A DNA stretch of 51,522 nt, from NCBI GenBank assembly GCA_944393375.1, contig CALXZX010000010.1, positions 1 to 51,522 of the forward strand, written 5' to 3'. The stretch is from an uncultured Clostridia bacterium. Its GTDB lineage: Bacteria > Bacillota > Clostridia > TANB77 > CAG-508. The translations under genes and the position numbers were made by a program. Below, piece after piece: positions 35,089 through 44,154 of this stretch. The notes below the pieces were generated by a model. It saw nothing but the letters and a program-made list of their open reading frames with translations, did not search any database and was not told where the DNA came from. Position 1 is the first letter of the stretch, and each line of letters starts with the position of its first letter.

Positions 35089-36323
35089 ATTGATGTATTT
35101 CAAACATGTCTTTTCCTTCTCCACAAACTGGACAAACCCAATCATCTGGTAAATCTTCAAAAGGTGTTCCTGGTGGTATTCCTGCTTTTTCATTTCCAAA
35201 CTTAGGATTATATATATATTTACATTCTATACATTCATATCTCTGGTTATCTGTTTTTTCTGTTTTAAAATTCCTGTATCCTAAACTAATCGCTACAATT
35301 ACCATAAGTAAGAATGATAGTGCTTTCCATATTCCACTTTCTAACATAATTACCGCAAATATTCCAAATGTTGCACTAATTCCATATAATATTAGAACCG
35401 CTTGTTTTTGGCTAAATCCTTTTGCCACAATTCTATGATGTAAATGCCCTTTATCTGCTTTAAATATAGCTTTAATAGATTTTCCTTTTATTAATCTTCT
35501 AATAATTGCCCAAAATGTATCAAATAGTGGTAATCCTAAAACAATTAATGGTAATACAATAACAGCTGCTGTATAGGTTTTCGCTACTCCTAAAATAGAA
35601 ATAATAGATAGAGAAAATCCTAAAAAGTTTGAACCTGTATCTCCTATAAATGTTTTTGCTGGAGCAAAATTAAATGGTAAAAATCCAACCAATGCCCCTG
35701 CAAGCGCTGTTACTAGTAATATTGCTACCATTGGTGAATCATTTAATACAAATATAATTAATAATGAAATGGCAGATATAACAGAAATTCCTGAAGATAG
35801 TCCATCTAATCCATCTATCAAATTGATGGCATTGGTTACTCCTACAATCCAAATAACCGTTATAATAATAGAAAACATTTCTTGCATTTCTATTGTATTC
35901 AAAAATGGCAATGTAATATCTTCTATTCTTACACCAAATGCTACTGCTACAATTGCTGCCAATACTTGTCCTATCAATTTTGTTATTGGTTTTATTGTCT
36001 TTATATCATCAATGATACATACAACCGAAATAATCAATATTCCAAAAAACATTCCCAATAGTTTTTCCCCATATCGTTCTATTCCGAAATAGGTTAATTG
36101 AATTTTCTATGCTCATAACAATTAATAGATAAATGACAGAAACTAAGAAACCTAATATGACTGCTGGTCCACCAAATTTGGGCATTGCCTTTTTATGCAT
36201 CCTTCTTTGATCTCTCGGAACATCCACAGCACCTACTTTATGTGCAATTCTTATAGTATATGGTGTTGCCATAAATGTTACGATAAATGCAAGCAAAAAT
36301 GCAATTGCAATATCTCCCCACAT
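35087..36323 (-). CDS. tagO: TagO/WecA-type phosphosugar transferase fused to rubredoxin, split by a +1 shift
   Basis: Two overlapping frames make one protein of about 411 aa. Frame one (from 36323; GGAGG upstream) supplies the N-terminal helices and [20 protein letters not shown]. The second supplies [45 protein letters not shown] and HLHHR, all diagnostic of undecaprenyl-phosphate GlcNAc-1-phosphate transferases, which start teichoic acid or glycan synthesis. The last 50 residues are a rubredoxin: two CxxC ([16 protein letters not shown]), an unusual fusion. The frames join if the C of CGG at 36086 is skipped (CTA TTT C GGA ATA), giving [15 protein letters not shown] stop in the second frame confines the shift to a few codons. 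Confidence 0.85.
36083..36086 (-). other. candidate +1 recoding site CGGA in the tagO-like gene
   Basis: On the minus strand the reading frame runs CTA TTT CGG AAT and must shift +1. Skipping the C gives TTT GGA ATA. TTT followed by C also lets a Phe tRNA re-pair on TTC, a classical +1 slippery arrangement with a rare codon in the A site. Confidence 0.5.
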
Positions 36324-36338
36324 ATTCATTCCTCCATA

Positions 36339-36785
36339 TTATTTCATATTTTCATTTTCAATTTCTTCAATAATTTTGATTCTTTCCATATGTCTTCCAC
36401 CTTCAAACTCGGTTGCAAGCCACATTCTTAATATACATATAGCTTCATTTACAGTTACATAATCCGCACCTAATGCTAATACATTGCTATCATTATGCAA
36501 TCTTGAAAATTTTGCTGTTTCTTCATTATAACATGGTGTACTTCTGATTCCTTTAAATTTATTTGCAACAATACTCATTCCTAGTCCAGAACGACAAATT
36601 AATATCCCTTTTTCTGCTTTTCCTTTTTGAACAGCAAGTGCAACTTCTTTTGCAATATTTGGATAATCTACTCTTTCTTCACTCATACATCCACAATCTA
36701 TATATTTTATATCTTTCTCATCTAAGTATTTTCTTATTTCCTCTTTTAGTTTAAATCCTCCATGATCACAACCAATGGCTATCAT
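36339..36785 (-). CDS. rpiB: ribose-5-phosphate isomerase B
   Basis: The 148-aa RpiB/LacAB family sugar isomerase has MIAIGCDHGGFKLKEEI, VDYPNIAKEVA, GILICRSGLGMSIVANK (catalytic Cys) and RLHNDSNVLALGADYV. It interconverts ribose and ribulose 5-phosphates. GGAGGA lies before the ATG at 36785; the in-frame TTG further upstream overlaps the ribosome site. Ten bases separate it from the downstream tagO-like gene's 5' region, so they are likely an operon. Confidence 0.94.
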   Translation of the reverse strand: MIAIGCDHGGFKLKEEIRKYLDEKDIKYIDCGCMSEERVDYPNIAKEVALAVQKGKAEKGILICRSGLGMSIVANKFKGIRSTPCYNEETAKFSRLHNDSNVLALGADYVTVNEAICILRMWLATEFEGGRHMERIKIIEEIENENMK

Positions 36786-36811
36786 ATTTATTCCTCCTTT
36801 TTTGAACAATA

Positions 36812-36856
36812 GGGACGTGTCAAATCGTTCAAAAATTGAACGAAAGGGACAGACCC
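36812..36856. repeat. second REP-like hairpin
   Basis: GGG-x3-TGTC-x3-TCGTTCAA pairs with TTGAACGA-x4-GACA-x2-CCC around a 3-nt loop, directly upstream of rpiB. It shares GGGACGT with the 14708-14837 element, suggesting the same family of small mobile hairpins. Confidence 0.6.
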
Positions 36857-36934
36857 ATAGATTTTATTTTTATTCTCTATATAAAAATATATCATAAGTT
36901 TTTTTATAATACAATAATAAATTATAAAATTCGC

Positions 36935-36963
36935 TTGCATTTCATAAAAAAATATGTTAGAAT
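36935..36963 (+). promoter_or_regulatory. rpsT promoter
   Basis: TTGCAT (36935-36940), 17-nt spacer, TAGAAT (36958-36963). Confidence 0.65.
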
Positions 36964-37008
36964 ATCAGATGTTATAATGAATAATTGACTAAGAGGAGGT
37001 GCTTATAG

Positions 37009-37275
37009 ATGCCAAATATTAAATCAGCTAAGAAAAGAGTTAAAGTAATTGAGAAAAAAACTTTAAGAAATAATATGATAAAATCTGGATATAAATCAGC
37101 TGTTAGAAAATTTGAAGAAGCTATTGAAGCTGGAAATGTAGAAGAAGCTAAAGTTCTATTTTCTGAAGCAACTAAAAAAATAGATCAAGCTTGTACAAAA
37201 GGTGTTATTGTAAAAAACACTGCAGCTAGAAAAAAATCTAATTTATCAAAAAAATTAAATGCAGCTATGGCTTAA
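37009..37275 (+). CDS. rpsT: 30S ribosomal protein S20
   Basis: The 88-aa basic helical protein has [31 protein letters not shown] and [20 protein letters not shown] typical of bS20, a 16S rRNA binding protein. GAGGAGGTG upstream of the ATG. Single gene with promoter and terminator. Confidence 0.96.
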   Translation: MPNIKSAKKRVKVIEKKTLRNNMIKSGYKSAVRKFEEAIEAGNVEEAKVLFSEATKKIDQACTKGVIVKNTAARKKSNLSKKLNAAMA

Positions 37276-37307
37276 GGCTAAATAAAGATTATGCATAGTT
37301 TTTATTG

Positions 37308-37342
37308 AAAGCAACTTTTTATTAATAGAAAGTTGTTTTTTT
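37308..37342 (+). terminator. terminator of rpsT
   Basis: AAAGCAACTTT (37308-37318) pairs with 37329-37339 (one G-U), then a T-run. Confidence 0.82.
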
Positions 37343-37353
37343 GTTTGCTAAAA

Positions 37354-37381
37354 AACCAACTATTTGTAAAAATAGTTGGTT
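37354..37381 (-). terminator. terminator of the AraC-family gene
   Basis: A perfect 12-bp stem (37354-37365 with 37370-37381), 4-nt loop, T-rich afterwards on the minus strand. Confidence 0.82.
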
Positions 37382-38210
37382 ATATGACAGCTATATAAAT
37401 TCTTACTTTCTTAAAATCAATATATTCTTCTATGTCTGGCACATCATCTAAATTATAGCCTGACCCAGGAATAACATTTGCATATATGTAATGTGTAAAA
37501 ACACCTATATCTTTAGCCTTCTTTACTGTTATATCTTTTTCTATTTCTAATTCAAAAACAAGAAAATTTTTGTTTTTAATACTATATTTTTCACTTCCTT
37601 CAAATTCTTCCTTACTTGCAATATAATATGTAACATCACTATTTTCATCATAATCATATACATTGTATTTTACAAGTCCATATGCATTTCCCTTAAAAAT
37701 ATCTCCCTTTATATATACACTTTTCCAAAAGTCTGGTGTTTTTTCTGCTAAATTGTATAATTTTGCTTTTTGACTAATTGTGTAAAAATCAAAACTAACA
37801 TTTTCTAATTTTTCAAACTTTAACTCTTTAGGTTCTTCACTTAATTCTTCAAATGTTAATATCGGAAAATATTTTATATTATCTTTATTTTTATGAATAT
37901 CTTTTGGCAAAAATCCCATCATTTTTTTAAATGCTCTAGCAAATGCTTCACCTGAGTCATATTGATATTTTATTGCTACATCTAACACTTTTTCATTATT
38001 TTCTAGCAAATCAATTGCAGCCATGCTTAGTCTTCTTTTTCTTATATATTCTGCCAATGTTATATTTGTAACAAAACTAAAAATCCTATGAAGTGTATAT
38101 TCATTTACTGCTAATATCTTTGCCAAATCTTTATATTCTATTTCTTCTGTTAAGTTTTTTTCTATGTATTCTACTAATTCTTTTAATCGATTATTATTTC
38201 CTATATACAT
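37380..38210 (-). CDS. AraC-family regulator with GyrI-like ligand domain
   Basis: The 276-aa protein has an N-terminal pair of AraC helix-turn-helix motifs (KDLAKILAVNEYTLHRIFSF, and YDSGEAFARAFKKMMGFLPK at about 83-102) and a C-terminal AraC_E_bind/GyrI-like domain (about 125-276) that binds small ligands in related regulators. This order, DNA-binding domain first, fits Rob/MarA-type sensors. No target is apparent nearby. Confidence 0.85.
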   Translation of the reverse strand: MYIGNNNRLKELVEYIEKNLTEEIEYKDLAKILAVNEYTLHRIFSFVTNITLAEYIRKRRLSMAAIDLLENNEKVLDVAIKYQYDSGEAFARAFKKMMGFLPKDIHKNKDNIKYFPILTFEELSEEPKELKFEKLENVSFDFYTISQKAKLYNLAEKTPDFWKSVYIKGDIFKGNAYGLVKYNVYDYDENSDVTYYIASKEEFEGSEKYSIKNKNFLVFELEIEKDITVKKAKDIGVFTHYIYANVIPGSGYNLDDVPDIEEYIDFKKVRIYIAVI

Positions 38211-38368
38211 ATTTCTTCCCCATTTTTTATTTTCACTTCTATTTTATTATACCATTCTTTTTCTTATCGTTCAATCATTCCTAAAATAAATGGCTAAAAC
38301 TTCCATTGTTTTTCCTATGCTTTCATGTTACGATAAATATATATTTTATGAATAGAGGTGTTTCATTT

Positions 38369-38620
38369 ATGATTAAAATATTGATACAAAATTATAAGAA
38401 TTTGGATAAAAAAATATCACATATTTTGAAAATTGGTCTTTCTTTTTCTTTCATCATTTGTTTACTTTCAGCAATGATTTTACTTACATATATGCTATTT
38501 TTTACATATCCAATTATTTATTACATAGGAATTTTAGGTATTGTATTGGGATTAAATTTTGCCATGAGTTTTATTATTTCAGCTACAATTATTGATGATG
38601 TAAAAAAAGAAAATATATAA
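38369..38620 (+). CDS. small two-helix membrane protein
   Basis: The 83-aa protein has a short basic start and two hydrophobic segments (about 24-48 and 51-75). GAGGTG precedes the ATG at 38369; the longer in-frame start has no such site. The AATAGAGGTGTTT ribosome-site context resembles that of ytaF. No family recognised. Confidence 0.5.
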   Translation: MIKILIQNYKNLDKKISHILKIGLSFSFIICLLSAMILLTYMLFFTYPIIYYIGILGIVLGLNFAMSFIISATIIDDVKKENI

Positions 38621-38650
38621 AAGTCTTAGAATATATGCTCTAAGACTTTT
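38619..38650. terminator. bidirectional terminator
   Basis: A perfect 12-bp stem (38619-38630 with 38639-38650), A-rich before and T-rich after, shared by the small membrane protein gene and the convergent pilin-like gene. Its arms AGTCTTAGA/TCTAAGACT resemble the inverton sites, but no inverted partner is near. Confidence 0.82.
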
Positions 38651-38662
38651 TATATATGTATA

Positions 38663-40309
38663 TTAATTTATCGCAGTTATAAAACATATTTTGTCATTGT
38701 CATCTTTATTCCACTGTTTCCAATTGCTTTTATCTATATTATCTTCTGTATTATTTATATACATATTTAAATTATCTATTATATTTCCAATATTTGTTTC
38801 AGTAATAATGACTTCACTTGTAGAAAAATTTCCTATTCCCTTTAAGGTAGAAGGCATTGAATATACATTTTTTATAATCGGCATATATTGTGTATAAGAA
38901 CCTGTACCTGCACCAGAACGCCCTATAATTCCACCTATATTTTGCTTTCCAGTTATTGTTCCTATATTACAACAATTATATATGTATGCTGTTGTATTAT
39001 AATATATAAATCCAGCAATTCCTCCACTATTCGTATCTGAATAGATACTTCCTGTATTATAGCAATTATAAATGTTTCCTGTTCCTGCTTTTGTTTCTCC
39101 GATAATTCCTCCAGAATAAGTTGTTCCTGTAATTTTTCCAGTATTATAGCAATTCACAATATTAAAATCCATATATTTATATCCTATTATCCCTCCTGCT
39201 GATATAGTACTTGATACATATCCTTCATTCCCACAATCTTGAACGTCAGAACAATTTGTACCTACAATTCCACCGGCACTTCCTGTTTCATAATCATTAT
39301 ATGCTCTATCTGTACCATATGAATATATTTCTCCGTAATTGTAACAGTTTGTTATCTTTATTCCTTGTCCACCTCCTGTTATACCTCCTGCCGCCTTTTT
39401 TACAGACACTACTTTTGCCATATTTTCACAGTTATCTAATTCAAGATTTACTCCAACTGTCGCTATACCAGCTACTATTCCTGCTGCATTATTTTCTGTT
39501 GATGTTATATTTCCTGAAACCTTTAAATTTTGTACTTTTCCACTAGCAATATTAAAGAGTCCTGCATTTCCTGCTGTATTAATATAAATATTTTGAATTT
39601 CATACCCTTTCCCATTAAATGTGCTAGAAAAATTAGCTATTGGTGTAAATCCACTACCTGATGTATTTGTTAGCAAATCTTTTAATTCTTCTACTGAATT
39701 GCAATCTAGCATTTTCCCATCACTGTAGGATAAATTCGAATCAAAATTTAAAGTTCTCCCTAAATTTATATATGCATTCATATAATTCGAATAATTTTGC
39801 GACCATTCTATCAAATCTTCTATACACCATATCTCATATGGATGTTCTTCACTTCCATCTAATTCTTCCCCATCTTTTCCTACTGTAATATTTCCTGGAT
39901 TTTTATCTTTTATGATATCTTGTGCTGATCCTACATTTCCATCTTTATCTACCATATAATATCGGTTGCTATCTGTAAATATAACTTCAAATTCATCTCC
40001 TATATCTGTTGCCTCAGTTTTTCCTTCTCCTGTTTCTTTATTTAATTGTTTTTGTAATTCATCTTCTTCTATATTCCCATACTTATTATTCCCCATGGCT
40101 TGTACTGTTGCTTTTTCTACAATCTCTTTTTCATTAGCAATCTCTGCTTCTTTTTTTGCTTTTCCGGCATTTCCTATAATTCCATTATTTCCTGTTATAG
40201 CACTTATGGTAATTCCTGCTAGGATTAATAATAAGATTATTGTAATAACTAATGCTATTAAAGTTATTCCTGCTTTTTCTCTAATTTTCAATGTTAATTT
40301 TCTTTTCAT
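38663..40309 (-). CDS. prepilin-like GLUG-repeat surface protein A1
   Basis: The 548-aa protein starts with a basic leader, a type IV prepilin-like signal (GITLIALVITIILLLILAG, residues 15-33), and a coiled stretch with EIANEKEIVEKATVQAMGNN. A linker ends in SEEHPYEIWCIEDLI, and from about residue 200 there are GLUG-like repeats of the form AGGIVG...NCYNTGxI. The product is probably exported and displayed; GLUG repeats occur in adhesins and IgA-peptidase-type proteins. Its first about 170 residues closely match A2 (42345-43874), while the repeat part diverges. GGAGG precedes the ATG. Expression is predicted to depend on the invertible promoter at 40374-40560. Confidence 0.78.
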   Translation of the reverse strand: MKRKLTLKIREKAGITLIALVITIILLLILAGITISAITGNNGIIGNAGKAKKEAEIANEKEIVEKATVQAMGNNKYGNIEEDELQKQLNKETGEGKTEATDIGDEFEVIFTDSNRYYMVDKDGNVGSAQDIIKDKNPGNITVGKDGEELDGSEEHPYEIWCIEDLIEWSQNYSNYMNAYINLGRTLNFDSNLSYSDGKMLDCNSVEELKDLLTNTSGSGFTPIANFSSTFNGKGYEIQNIYINTAGNAGLFNIASGKVQNLKVSGNITSTENNAAGIVAGIATVGVNLELDNCENMAKVVSVKKAAGGITGGGQGIKITNCYNYGEIYSYGTDRAYNDYETGSAGGIVGTNCSDVQDCGNEGYVSSTISAGGIIGYKYMDFNIVNCYNTGKITGTTYSGGIIGETKAGTGNIYNCYNTGSIYSDTNSGGIAGFIYYNTTAYIYNCCNIGTITGKQNIGGIIGRSGAGTGSYTQYMPIIKNVYSMPSTLKGIGNFSTSEVIITETNIGNIIDNLNMYINNTEDNIDKSNWKQWNKDDNDKICFITAIN

Positions 40310-40373
40310 ATTTATTTTTTCCTCCTACTTTTCCTTTGTTTCTAATCTTTTTAACAATTTTATATTTTCTTTC

Positions 40374-40560
40374 AGTCTAATACTCTAAGAAATCACAAAC
40401 ATTACTTAAACATTGATATATCTATCTTTTCTCACCTTCATTCTTTTGACTTGTAGTTTTTTCTTTTCTGAAATTTTTAAGATTTTTTTGTACCTTTTAT
40501 TGCTATATATAGTATTTATTGCTATAATGGAAACAGAAAAAAGTCCTAGAGTATTAGACT
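40374..40560. promoter_or_regulatory. putative invertible promoter 1 (OFF for A1)
   Basis: Left site AGTCTAATACTCTA (40374-40387) is the exact inverse of the right-site core TAGAGTATTAGACT (40547-40560). Between them, on the plus strand, lie TTGCTA (40500-40505), 17 nt, TATAAT (40523-40528). The promoter thus points away from the A1 start (40309) and into a right-site hairpin followed by T6. Inversion would point it at A1. Centre of the site: ATTAG. Confidence 0.6.
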
Positions 40561-40588
40561 CTACGACTTTTTTATTTTTATATACAGT

Positions 40589-42070
40589 TTATTTCAAAAT
40601 AGGATATCCTTTATTATCATTTTCTGTATCCTCAGCAAAACAACTTTCTTCTTTATTTAATAAATCTAGAAAATGAATTGTACTTCCATCTTCTAATATT
40701 ATACTTTCTAAATTTTTCATTTGCTTTTCTGATAATTGCATACAATTATCTAATGTTCCTGCATTAGTCCCTGTGATTTCATTTATATTAATTGTATAAC
40801 CATATTGAATTGTTCCTATATTATTTCCTACAATTCCTCCTACATTGCTACTTCCAATTATTTCGCCCGTATTATACGAAAATTCTATAATTCCACTTTC
40901 TTCATTGCTTCCGGCAATTCCTCCTACATTCCAATTATATCTATTTCCTGTTACAGTTGCCAAATTATAGCATTTTCTAATTGTTCCATAGTTTCTTCCA
41001 ACGATTCCTCCTTTGCTATATCTGGCATAGCTTGTACTTGCTAATATGTTTCCTAAGTTATAACATTCTTCCACTGTACCAGAATTAGAACCCACAATTC
41101 CACCTATTGTATTATCTGATAATAACATTTCATTTTTGTTAAAACATCTTTTTACTATTGCTCCCTCTCTATTCTCCCCAACAATTCCTCCTCCTGCTGA
41201 AACTATAGCTAAATACTCTCTGTTTTCACAATTTTCTATTACTCCTGAATTTCTACCAACAATTCCACCCACTATATATGATGCATGTATTTCTATTTGG
41301 TTGATACAATTTATAATTTTTCCACTAGCATTATTTACTGCCACTATTCCAGCAATAAACTGTGTCGCATTTATATAACCATCATCTAAAATAAGGTTTT
41401 GAATTGTTCCACTGTTATAATTAAATAATGCTTTATATTCTCCTCCATTTATATATATTCCTTTTATTCTATAATTCTTTCCATCTAGTATTCCCTTAAA
41501 TGGATTTGATGCACTTGATGCGCCTTCTCCACCAATAGGTACCCATTGATTTTCTTCACTACAATTTAGATTTATATCATTTTGTAATACATAATGACTA
41601 TCTATGTTAAATTGATAGATTTCTCCTCCTGCTTCTTCTATTTTGATTTCTTCTCCTGTTCCTATTTTCTTAAATTGCTCTCCTGTATAGATAGGAATTA
41701 TATTTTGCTTTGCACTGATTCCCATTTCTTCTAACCATTTAGCTTGTTTATCACTTACCTTATCCTCTATATATACTAATTTTCCATCTTCCATATATAG
41801 AATTTCATTATATGCATCTTCCCTTCCTATTAAATCTTTTAATGTTCCAAACTGAAAATCTTCTCCATTATTATGATTAATCTCCTCTAATTCTATTTTT
41901 TCTTCTATATCTTTTATTTCTGTTCTAAATTTTGCCTTTGATGCATTTACAATTGTTCCATCATCTCCTGTAATAGCACTTATCGTCACTCCTGCTAAAA
42001 TCAATAATATGATAATAGTAATGACTAACACTAACAATGTGACTCCTTGTTCTTTTACTCTTTTTTTCAT
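40589..42070 (-). CDS. prepilin-like GLUG-repeat surface protein B1
   Basis: The 493-aa protein has a prepilin-like N terminus (GVTLLVLVITIIILLILAGV), a conserved region with GDDGTIVNASKAKFRTEIKD, a domain with TGEQFKKIGTGEEIKIEEAG and GILDGKNYRIKGIYI, then GLUG-type repeats (GGIVGRNSGVIENC, GGIVGSNSGTVEECYNLGNI) and a C-terminal NDNKGYPILK. Residues up to about 210 are nearly identical, also in DNA, to B2 (44155-45634). Exported surface protein by inference. Controlled by the perfect-repeat inverton at 42121-42319. Confidence 0.78.
   Translation of the reverse strand: MKKRVKEQGVTLLVLVITIIILLILAGVTISAITGDDGTIVNASKAKFRTEIKDIEEKIELEEINHNNGEDFQFGTLKDLIGREDAYNEILYMEDGKLVYIEDKVSDKQAKWLEEMGISAKQNIIPIYTGEQFKKIGTGEEIKIEEAGGEIYQFNIDSHYVLQNDINLNCSEENQWVPIGGEGASSASNPFKGILDGKNYRIKGIYINGGEYKALFNYNSGTIQNLILDDGYINATQFIAGIVAVNNASGKIINCINQIEIHASYIVGGIVGRNSGVIENCENREYLAIVSAGGGIVGENREGAIVKRCFNKNEMLLSDNTIGGIVGSNSGTVEECYNLGNILASTSYARYSKGGIVGRNYGTIRKCYNLATVTGNRYNWNVGGIAGSNEESGIIEFSYNTGEIIGSSNVGGIVGNNIGTIQYGYTININEITGTNAGTLDNCMQLSEKQMKNLESIILEDGSTIHFLDLLNKEESCFAEDTENDNKGYPILK
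41461..41980 (-). repeat. near-identical repeat shared by B1 and B2 (second copy at 45028-45547)
   Basis: From the GKNYRIKGIYI region back to FRTEIKD the DNA of B1 and B2 is almost base-identical at an offset of 3567 bp, including third codon positions. A1 and A2 are spaced by 3682 bp. The block is best explained as a tandem duplication of an A-B gene pair, with later divergence or conversion elsewhere. Confidence 0.85.
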
Positions 42071-42120
42071 TTTTTCTTTCTTTCCTCCTCTTTTCCTTTG
42101 TTCCTTGCTTTCTTACCGTT

Positions 42121-42319
42121 TCTTAGAGTAATTCACTCTAAGAAAATATTAAATCCTCCAAGTTATTGAAATGACTATGTTTTATATTTTTTCTATTTAC
42201 TTATTTTGGGTTTTACATTAAAAGATTTATTAAGATATTTTTTAAAATTTTGTTGATATCTATATAATTTACTGTTATAATGAAGAAAAGAAAAAATCTT
42301 AGAGTGAATTACTCTAAGA
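42121..42319. promoter_or_regulatory. putative invertible promoter 2 (OFF for B1)
   Basis: Sites 42121-42143 and 42297-42319 are perfect 23-bp inverted copies, each itself almost palindromic (CTTAGAGT / ACTCTAAG arms) with an asymmetric centre (GAATT against AATTC). Inside are TTGATA (42253-42258), 17 nt, TATAAT (42276-42281) on the plus strand, ending 19 nt before the right-site TAGAGT. Currently directed away from B1 (start 42070). T6 after the right site makes it a terminator in this orientation. Confidence 0.68.
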
Positions 42320-42344
42320 CTTTTTTCATATTTTATTGCCTCTT

Positions 42345-43874
42345 TTATTCAAATATAGGATACCCTTCTTCTCCTAATTTCCATTTTTTTAATTTTATAA
42401 AATCATTTTCCTCTTTATTTTTTTCGTTATAACTATCTACATAGGTATTTAACTTTTTTAAAAATTCCTCACTTTTTAAATATTCACTTTGTATCTTTTC
42501 AATTCCTATGGTATATGTTTGATTTCCATATATTCCATAATCTGCTGTTTTTCCTAAGAAAAAAGCATTTACTATTTCTTCTTTTGTCCAAGTTCCTGCA
42601 ATGCCTCCTTTTCTGTTTCCCTTTAATTCACCTATATTAAATGAATTATATATATTAACAGGTGATTGTGAACCTTCTTGTGTTTCTCCTATGATTCCAC
42701 CTACTAAGCCTCCATCAATCGTTCCTTTATTATAACAATTTAGAATATTATCATTTCCCGTATTCCCATAACCCCTTCCTATTATTCCACCTGCTGTTTT
42801 TCCTTTTACTGTCCCTAGATTGCAACAATTTACTAAATAAATTTCTGAGTAATGAGTGTCCCCTATAATTCCTCCTGCATAACTATTATTTGATACAATT
42901 GTTGAAAGATTCACACAATTAATAACTTTATTCTTGTTATCCCCTATACCTATTATTCCTCCTCCAAAGCCATCAGTCGTTTCTATGTTTCCCGTAAGTA
43001 TTACATTTTGTACTGTGGCATAACTAATATATCCAAATAATCCAGCATTTTTAGTATTTTTTTCATATATATTTTTTATTATATTTTCTTTACCATCAAA
43101 GATACCACGAAATTCAATGTAGCTTTCTTTTCCTATGGGATTAAAACCTGTTCCTGTCATCATTTCATTCATTAATGTATTTCCATCATTTTCAACTCCA
43201 TTAATATCCCCAAAATCTGTTCTTTCACTATCTTGATAAGATAATTTTGATCTAAAATTCAAACTAGTTTTTAGTACCACATATTTTCCACTAAAACTAT
43301 TTGCTGTCGTTATTTCTACTGGATTTCCATTTTCTAACCTAATTCCTTCTCCATTTACCATGTTTGAAAAAGTTACTAAATCCTCAACACACCATATCTC
43401 ATATGGATGTTCTTCACTTCCATCCAATGTTTCTCCATCTTTTCCAGTCGTGATATCCCCTGGATTTTTATCTTTTATGATATCTTGTGCTTCTCCTACA
43501 TTTCCATCTTTATCCACCATATAATATCGATTAGACTCATTAAATACAACTTCAAATTCATCTCCTATATCTGTTGCCTTTGTTTTTCCTTCTCCGGTTT
43601 CTTTATCTAACTCACTTTGTAATTCATTTTCTTCAATATTTCCATACTTATTATTTCCCATGGCTTGTACTGTTGCTTTTTCTACTATCTCTTTCTCATT
43701 AGCTATTTCTGTTTCTTCTTTTGCTTGTCCTGCATTTTTGATAATGCCATTATCTCCTGTTATTGCACTTATCGTAATTCCTGCTAAGATTAATAATATG
43801 ATTATTGTAATAATTAATGCTATTAAAGTTATTCCCGTTTTTTCTTTAATTTTCAATGCTAATTTTCTTTTCAT
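42345..43874 (-). CDS. prepilin-like GLUG-repeat surface protein A2
   Basis: The 509-aa paralogue of A1 has a prepilin-like signal (GITLIALIITIIILLILAG), EIANEKEIVEKATVQAMGNN, YYMVDKDGNVGEAQDIIKDK and SEEHPYEIWCVEDLVTF. GLUG-like repeats follow (GGGIIGIGDNKNKVINCVN, GGIIGRGYGN). The N-terminal third matches A1, the repeats do not. GGAGG before ATG. Inverton 3 lies 65 bp upstream of the start. Confidence 0.78.
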   Translation of the reverse strand: MKRKLALKIKEKTGITLIALIITIIILLILAGITISAITGDNGIIKNAGQAKEETEIANEKEIVEKATVQAMGNNKYGNIEENELQSELDKETGEGKTKATDIGDEFEVVFNESNRYYMVDKDGNVGEAQDIIKDKNPGDITTGKDGETLDGSEEHPYEIWCVEDLVTFSNMVNGEGIRLENGNPVEITTANSFSGKYVVLKTSLNFRSKLSYQDSERTDFGDINGVENDGNTLMNEMMTGTGFNPIGKESYIEFRGIFDGKENIIKNIYEKNTKNAGLFGYISYATVQNVILTGNIETTDGFGGGIIGIGDNKNKVINCVNLSTIVSNNSYAGGIIGDTHYSEIYLVNCCNLGTVKGKTAGGIIGRGYGNTGNDNILNCYNKGTIDGGLVGGIIGETQEGSQSPVNIYNSFNIGELKGNRKGGIAGTWTKEEIVNAFFLGKTADYGIYGNQTYTIGIEKIQSEYLKSEEFLKKLNTYVDSYNEKNKEENDFIKLKKWKLGEEGYPIFE

Positions 43875-43938
43875 ATTTATTTTTTCCTCCTACTTTTCCT
43901 TTGTTTCTAGTCTTTTAGCAATTTTTACATTTTCTTTC

Positions 43939-44125
43939 AGTCTAGTACTCTAAGAAATTACAAATATTACTTAAACATTGATATATCTACCTTTTTTGAT
44001 TTTCATTCTTTCAATTTACAATTTTTCCTTTTCTAAAATTTTTTAAATTTTTTTGTACCTTTTATTGCTATATACCATGTTTATTGCTATAATAAAAAAG
44101 AAAAATAGTCCTAGAGTACTAGACT
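43939..44125. promoter_or_regulatory. putative invertible promoter 3 (OFF for A2)
   Basis: Left core AGTCTAGTACTCTA (43939-43952) is the exact inverse of right core TAGAGTACTAGACT (44112-44125); centre ACTAG. On the plus strand between them: TTGCTA (44065-44070), 17 nt, TATAAT (44088-44093), 19 nt before the right core. Points away from A2 (start 43874). Length 187 bp, the same as inverton 1. Confidence 0.6.
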
Positions 44126-44154
44126 CTAAGACTATTTTCTTTTTATATGTATTT

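Noticed and set aside
38619..38650. A fifth inverton site after A1
   Set aside because: Arms resemble the inverton sites but no inverted partner or internal promoter is nearby; it acts as a plain bidirectional terminator.
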